Assembly (NCBI GenBank): GCA_025526995.1
Contig: JAHLKG010000044.1
Coordinates: forward strand, 1-34,005
Direction of reading: 5' to 3'
Length of the DNA: 34,005 nt
DNA from: Powellomyces hirtus
Taxonomy: Eukaryota; Chytridiomycota; Chytridiomycetes; Spizellomycetales; Powellomycetaceae
Every line of letters begins with the position of its first letter. The first letter of the stretch is position 1. A program made the translations under genes and the position numbers. Of the stretch, positions 30,503 through 34,005 are shown one piece after another. The notes beneath the pieces are model-generated. The model worked only from the letters and a program-made list of their open reading frames with translations. It was not told the origin of the DNA and did not search any database.

Positions 30503-32556
30503 CTACTGTGTCTGATGTGATTTCGTCCACTCATCGTACGCGGCAGACAAGTACTGGCCAGCAACGTAGGAAACGAGGACGGCGCGGGGATTGTTGAAGA
30601 TGTCAAACGCATGGTGCGCATATGGAAACTCAAAGTACATCACGGGCGGTACGGCTTTGTTGTGACGTGGATCGGAATCTGTGGCAGGGCCAGGCGCTGC
30701 AGCGGCGGAAGATGGGGAGGCAAAGTACTGTGCCAAACGCTTGATAAAATGCCGAACAGTCGTGTGCGGAACAATATTATCGTTTGCCCCATGGAAAATG
30801 AGGAATGGCGGAATGGGTGACTCGCTACGCTGATCCACTCCGTTGTCAGCCATTTTCAGTGAAGAGTCAGACCCTGAGAAGGCACGGATTGAAGGAACAA
30901 GAGACATGGGACAGGCGCGAACTTTGAGCCAATGTTCATCGTAGGAGGTTCTTCCGCAAATGGCAGCACTGAACCAAGATGGAAAGTCAGCATGGTTGTA
31001 GCCTGAATGGTTTGTCACATCAACCACTGGATAGTAAGGCATGCAGGCCGAAACATGTGTTGGAATCGTTTCGAAACCTGAAGGGTCGCGATGCAGCGAA
31101 CAAAGTAGGAGAATTGTGATGTGATTGGTGATGATGAAAAGACAAGGGATGGGACCAGTTGTCCGATTCCTGTAACAGGCATTCCAACCGAACCGAATGG
31201 GCGCAAGGGTAGCCCTCTCGACAGAAAGGAGAGTCATACCTGGTTGAAACGTTTTGACGTTCTGCGTCAATGCCAGCATGGCAGCGAGGTGTCCTCCAGC
31301 AGAATTGCCCGATACGGCAACAAAATCTACAGTATCAAAAGACAAATGATGAGGACACAGTAATGCTAGAGTGATTGGCGATCAAAGGAATTGAACAGCT
31401 CTCCCATGAGGGAGTCAGAGCAAACACAAGATGCTTTCCTGTCCAATACAATATCTTTAATTTCCCGTAAACAATCCTACCTGGATCCCCGCCATACTTG
31501 TGCGCATTCAGCCGAATCCAGCGCAATGCGCGTTTGCAATCGATCAGATGGTCTGGATATTTGGCTGGGCGAACGGCACCTCCGCGAGGACCCTTGCGGG
31601 TGCTCAATCGGTAGTTGACATTGACTACGACAAAGTTGTGCCGATTGGCCATATGCCAACAGATGGGCGACGTGATTTGCCGCTTGTCACCCATAGACCA
31701 GGCACCGCCATGGATGTACATCTGCCAGACAAGGTGTAGGAGAACAATGAGATCTGCGAATTCTCTCGCCACGCATCGGAACTCTCTAGATCCTGAGGTG
31801 TCCATCCAGTTCATCACTGACTTACAAAGATCGGACGCGGCTTTGAAGTCGGCTTCTCTTGTCTGATAACGTCTAATTGCACCATCAACTGTTCCTCATC
31901 CGTCAGCTGCATTTGCTTAAGTTCCTCTGGTGTCAAGTACGTGATGTCTTTGTTTACACTCAAACCAAGTGGACGCCATATGGGAATCAGGCTACATGGG
32001 GGGTATGGAGTGAAGAAGAGGCAGCCTGCAAGCTAAGGATGAATCATATCGGAAGCCAGGTGCCAGGTGGGCGCAGGCGCGAGAACTCAAGATGTGCGTA
32101 CCTGGTGAAAACCGCTTCTCCCAAAACGCCGAGGGTCAATTTGCCCCGCGAACTCCAGGCGGCTTTTTCCATTTCTTTACAAACAACTGTCCAAGCAGTG
32201 ATAAAGTTGTAGAGAACGCCAGCCAGCATCATCGAACAGAAAGCAGTGACCACCAGACCGGCGACGCGGGGCAGAAAGCCGTCCACAGAATGTCCAAAAG
32301 GAAGAGCGACATTGTACAGCCGCAACCACTTTGAGCCAGTGACAATGACCAATATCCAATCAAGCACAACAAAGGGCAGAGCGAGTTCGGTAAAAGTGAG
32401 GCCTATGAAAAAGACGACCCACTTGAGATGCCAGTTGCGAATGTTCCAGCTGTGGGGAAAGAAGGCGACAGAGAGGGCGAGAAGCAAGAGCAGGTGGGTG
32501 AGAATGATGAGCGTCTCCAGCACGCTGCTGAGCAGGGAAGAACTCGCAAAGGGCAT
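30503..32556 (-). CDS. Membrane-anchored HSL-type alpha/beta hydrolase (5 exons)
   Basis: Lipase/esterase of the hormone-sensitive-lipase (GDXG) family. Exons on the minus strand: 32556-32102, 31991-31826, 31721-31481, 31326-31240, 31077-30503, giving 507 aa. All introns are GT..AG (GTACGC, GTAAGT, GTAGGA, GTATGA donors) and phases match at every junction. Residues ~6-120 hold three or four hydrophobic segments, so the enzyme is probably anchored in a membrane. Catalytic half: oxyanion hole HGGAW (His211), nucleophile Ser296 in GNSAGG, Asp416 in HGANDNIVP, His472 in AHHAFD. The exon 3/4 junction rebuilds YGGDPDFVAVSGNSAGG and the 4/5 junction QPGFETIP, both typical of the family. The N-terminal extension (~207 aa) is long for it. 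Substrate unknown. Confidence 0.88.
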
Positions 32557-33076
32557 TTCCGCTTCTACTTGACGCTGTCACCCTTGTTCCAACAAGACAA
32601 TTGGAATGCCCTGCCCCGGATATGGAAAGTAGGAGGTGTCAAAAAGCGGCAGATAATCCCAGTTACACGCGTGTTGTGACGCCCATCTTCTTTCAATCGT
32701 ATGGATCGATACAACAACCATGTTTGTCGACAATGTCGAACGCCCAGAAGAAAGGCCGCAACACTTACGGCCTACACTGGCATGCTGGGCGGCTCCGCCC
32801 GTTTGGCGGGGCCAGCTAGCGATCAACTTGAAGCCCAAACATCCCTGGCCCAGTTTCCAACTCGAGCCGCACCAAGTAAAGTAGCATAGTTCAGTTTCAG
32901 GAGCCGCGCCAAAATGCACATCATCGGCCTAGTGTTTTCAAGCATCGCAGCGTATACGCTATATGCTCGCCGACGGTATCTGCGCAGGGATTCACGCCTC
33001 TAGGCAGCAATCTCACTTGTACGGCGGCTTGTGCGGGAAGTTGGACTCAACAAATGCTATGATGACTACATCTTCT
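32557..33076. other. Upstream region of the hydrolase gene
   Basis: No supported gene. A 113-aa minus-strand frame (32919-32578) is directly upstream of the hydrolase but in a different frame and with no motif; it is more likely leader and promoter DNA. Confidence 0.4.
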
Positions 33077-33652
33077 CTATGCATTCGAAAAGCCATACCT
33101 CGGAGCTTCTGCAGCAATTACATCCATGTCGGGGATCCGATCACCAGTGGCAGCATAGCTTGCATACGCCACCACAGTTCGTCCGTCCCTCCTCTTCAGC
33201 CACTCCAAGTCCTTGTTGACATTGGACATGACGACGTTTTCCACAAAGATTACGCTAGTCTGCCACCATGGTTGTCCTCTCAAATTAGCGAGACTTTGCG
33301 CTCTCAGATCTGCGAAATGAGACGCAAGCGATTGGGTGCTTGTGGCTGATGGTGCCCACTTTTCAGGCACAACCCATAGAATGCGCTGCTGCGGCTCTAG
33401 TTGTTGTTGCGGCTGTGGGATGCGCTCCACGAGCCGGGTGGGCTGCATCCTCGTTGCATGATTCACGGTAGCAGCGTGGTTGTAGGTTGGATTGCTTTCC
33501 GAGAGAATCACACCGTTTTGAGTATGATGAGAGTCGCGAATGGCCGAGGTGACAGGAGAGTCACCAGGGGTTGGCAACTGCACATTGCCTCGTATTTGCT
33601 CTTGCTGATTCGGTGCTTGCACGGTTGAAAGCTTCTTCAGCTGCATGTGCAT
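33077..33652 (-). CDS. Unrecognised protein, probably 5'-truncated by the telomere
   Basis: A 191-aa frame read away from the telomere. Its first half is Gln/Thr/Ser/Pro-rich (e.g. [14 protein letters not shown]), its second half looks like folded protein ([20 protein letters not shown]). I do not recognise a family. The first ATG (33652) is only ~21 bp from the telomere array, the frame is open upstream to an in-frame TAA at the array edge, and there is no room for a promoter. It is therefore likely to be the 3' part of a gene cut by a telomere-healing event, or a pseudogene. Confidence 0.45.
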   Translation of the reverse strand: MHMQLKKLSTVQAPNQQEQIRGNVQLPTPGDSPVTSAIRDSHHTQNGVILSESNPTYNHAATVNHATRMQPTRLVERIPQPQQQLEPQQRILWVVPEKWAPSATSTQSLASHFADLRAQSLANLRGQPWWQTSVIFVENVVMSNVNKDLEWLKRRDGRTVVAYASYAATGDRIPDMDVIAAEAPRYGFSNA

Positions 33653-33673
33653 AGTTCCAAGAGATCTACTGAA

Positions 33674-34005
33674 GGGTTAAGGTTAGGGTTAGGGTTAGGG
33701 TTAGGGTTAGGGTTAGGGTTAGGGTTAGGGTTAGGGTTAGGGCTAGGGTTAGGGTTAGGGTTAGGGTTAGGGTTAGGGTTAGGGTTAGGGTTAGGGTTAG
33801 GGTTAGGGTTAGGGTTAGGGTTAGGGTTAGGGTTAGGGTTAGGGTTAGGGTTAGGGTTAGGGTTAGGGTTAGGGTTAGGGTTAGGGTTAGGGTTAGGGTT
33901 AGGGTTAGGGTTAGGGTTAGGGTTAGGGTTAGGGTTAGGGTTAGGGTTAGGGTTAGGGTTAGGGTTAGGGTTAGGGTTAGGGTTAGGTTAGGGTTAGGGG
34001 GTTAG
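33674..34005 (+). repeat. Telomere, (TTAGGG)n
   Basis: About 55 units of TTAGGG, G-rich strand running 5'->3' to the window end, so this is the right end of a chromosome. The first units are GGGTTAAGG (one irregular), there is a single variant with GGGCTA near 33741, and the last ~25 bp contain a 5-nt unit and a GGGGG variant. Confidence 0.98.

Noticed and set aside
33647..33991. Open frame of ~100 Gly-Leu repeats over the telomere
   Set aside because: Translation of TTAGGG repeats; no independent evidence of coding.

Overview
The window is the right-hand end of a fungal chromosome: the last ~330 bp are an uninterrupted TTAGGG array running 5'->3' outward. The host genes are a secreted GH7 cellulase with a fungal CBM1, an intron-bearing cation exchanger and a five-exon esterase. 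Short introns with GT..AG ends fit a fungus. The Ala/Pro-only cellulase linker and relics of a VDT-P type extracellular beta-domain protein suggest an early-diverging, cellulose-degrading fungus such as a chytrid. That placement is inference.

Left half (1-15773), retrotransposon nest. A Ty3/Gypsy chromovirus is present twice in divergent orientation. Copy A (1-2802, minus) runs off the left edge. Copy B (9554-15773, plus) is full length with two 395-bp LTRs, gag, and pol with PR-RT-RNaseH-IN-chromodomain. Both copies keep the same candidate -1 frameshift signal between gag and pol: GGATTTT, a 6-nt spacer, then a perfect 8-bp stem. Between them lie a decayed Ty1/Copia element (3176-5702), which carries a chromodomain between integrase and reverse transcriptase, a ~205-bp degenerate tandem duplication, and a 3.2-kb AT-rich stretch with no recognisable gene.

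Middle (15774-25400). A protein-kinase-like pseudogene is followed by two short interstitial telomere tracts in opposite orientation, an ~80-bp minisatellite, an intact CaCA-family exchanger gene (one intron), and about 5 kb with no gene I can support.

Right part (25403-34005). The GH7-CBM1 gene is intronless. It is followed by relics of an extracellular protein, a membrane-anchored HSL-type alpha/beta hydrolase (five exons, minus strand), and an unrecognised minus-strand ORF that starts about 21 bp from the telomere and is probably truncated by it.

Most premature stops in the mobile elements and pseudogenes can be explained by C-to-T changes (CGA to TGA, CAA to TAA). This suggests 5-methylcytosine deamination or a RIP-like process acting on repeats, while the three host genes remain open.
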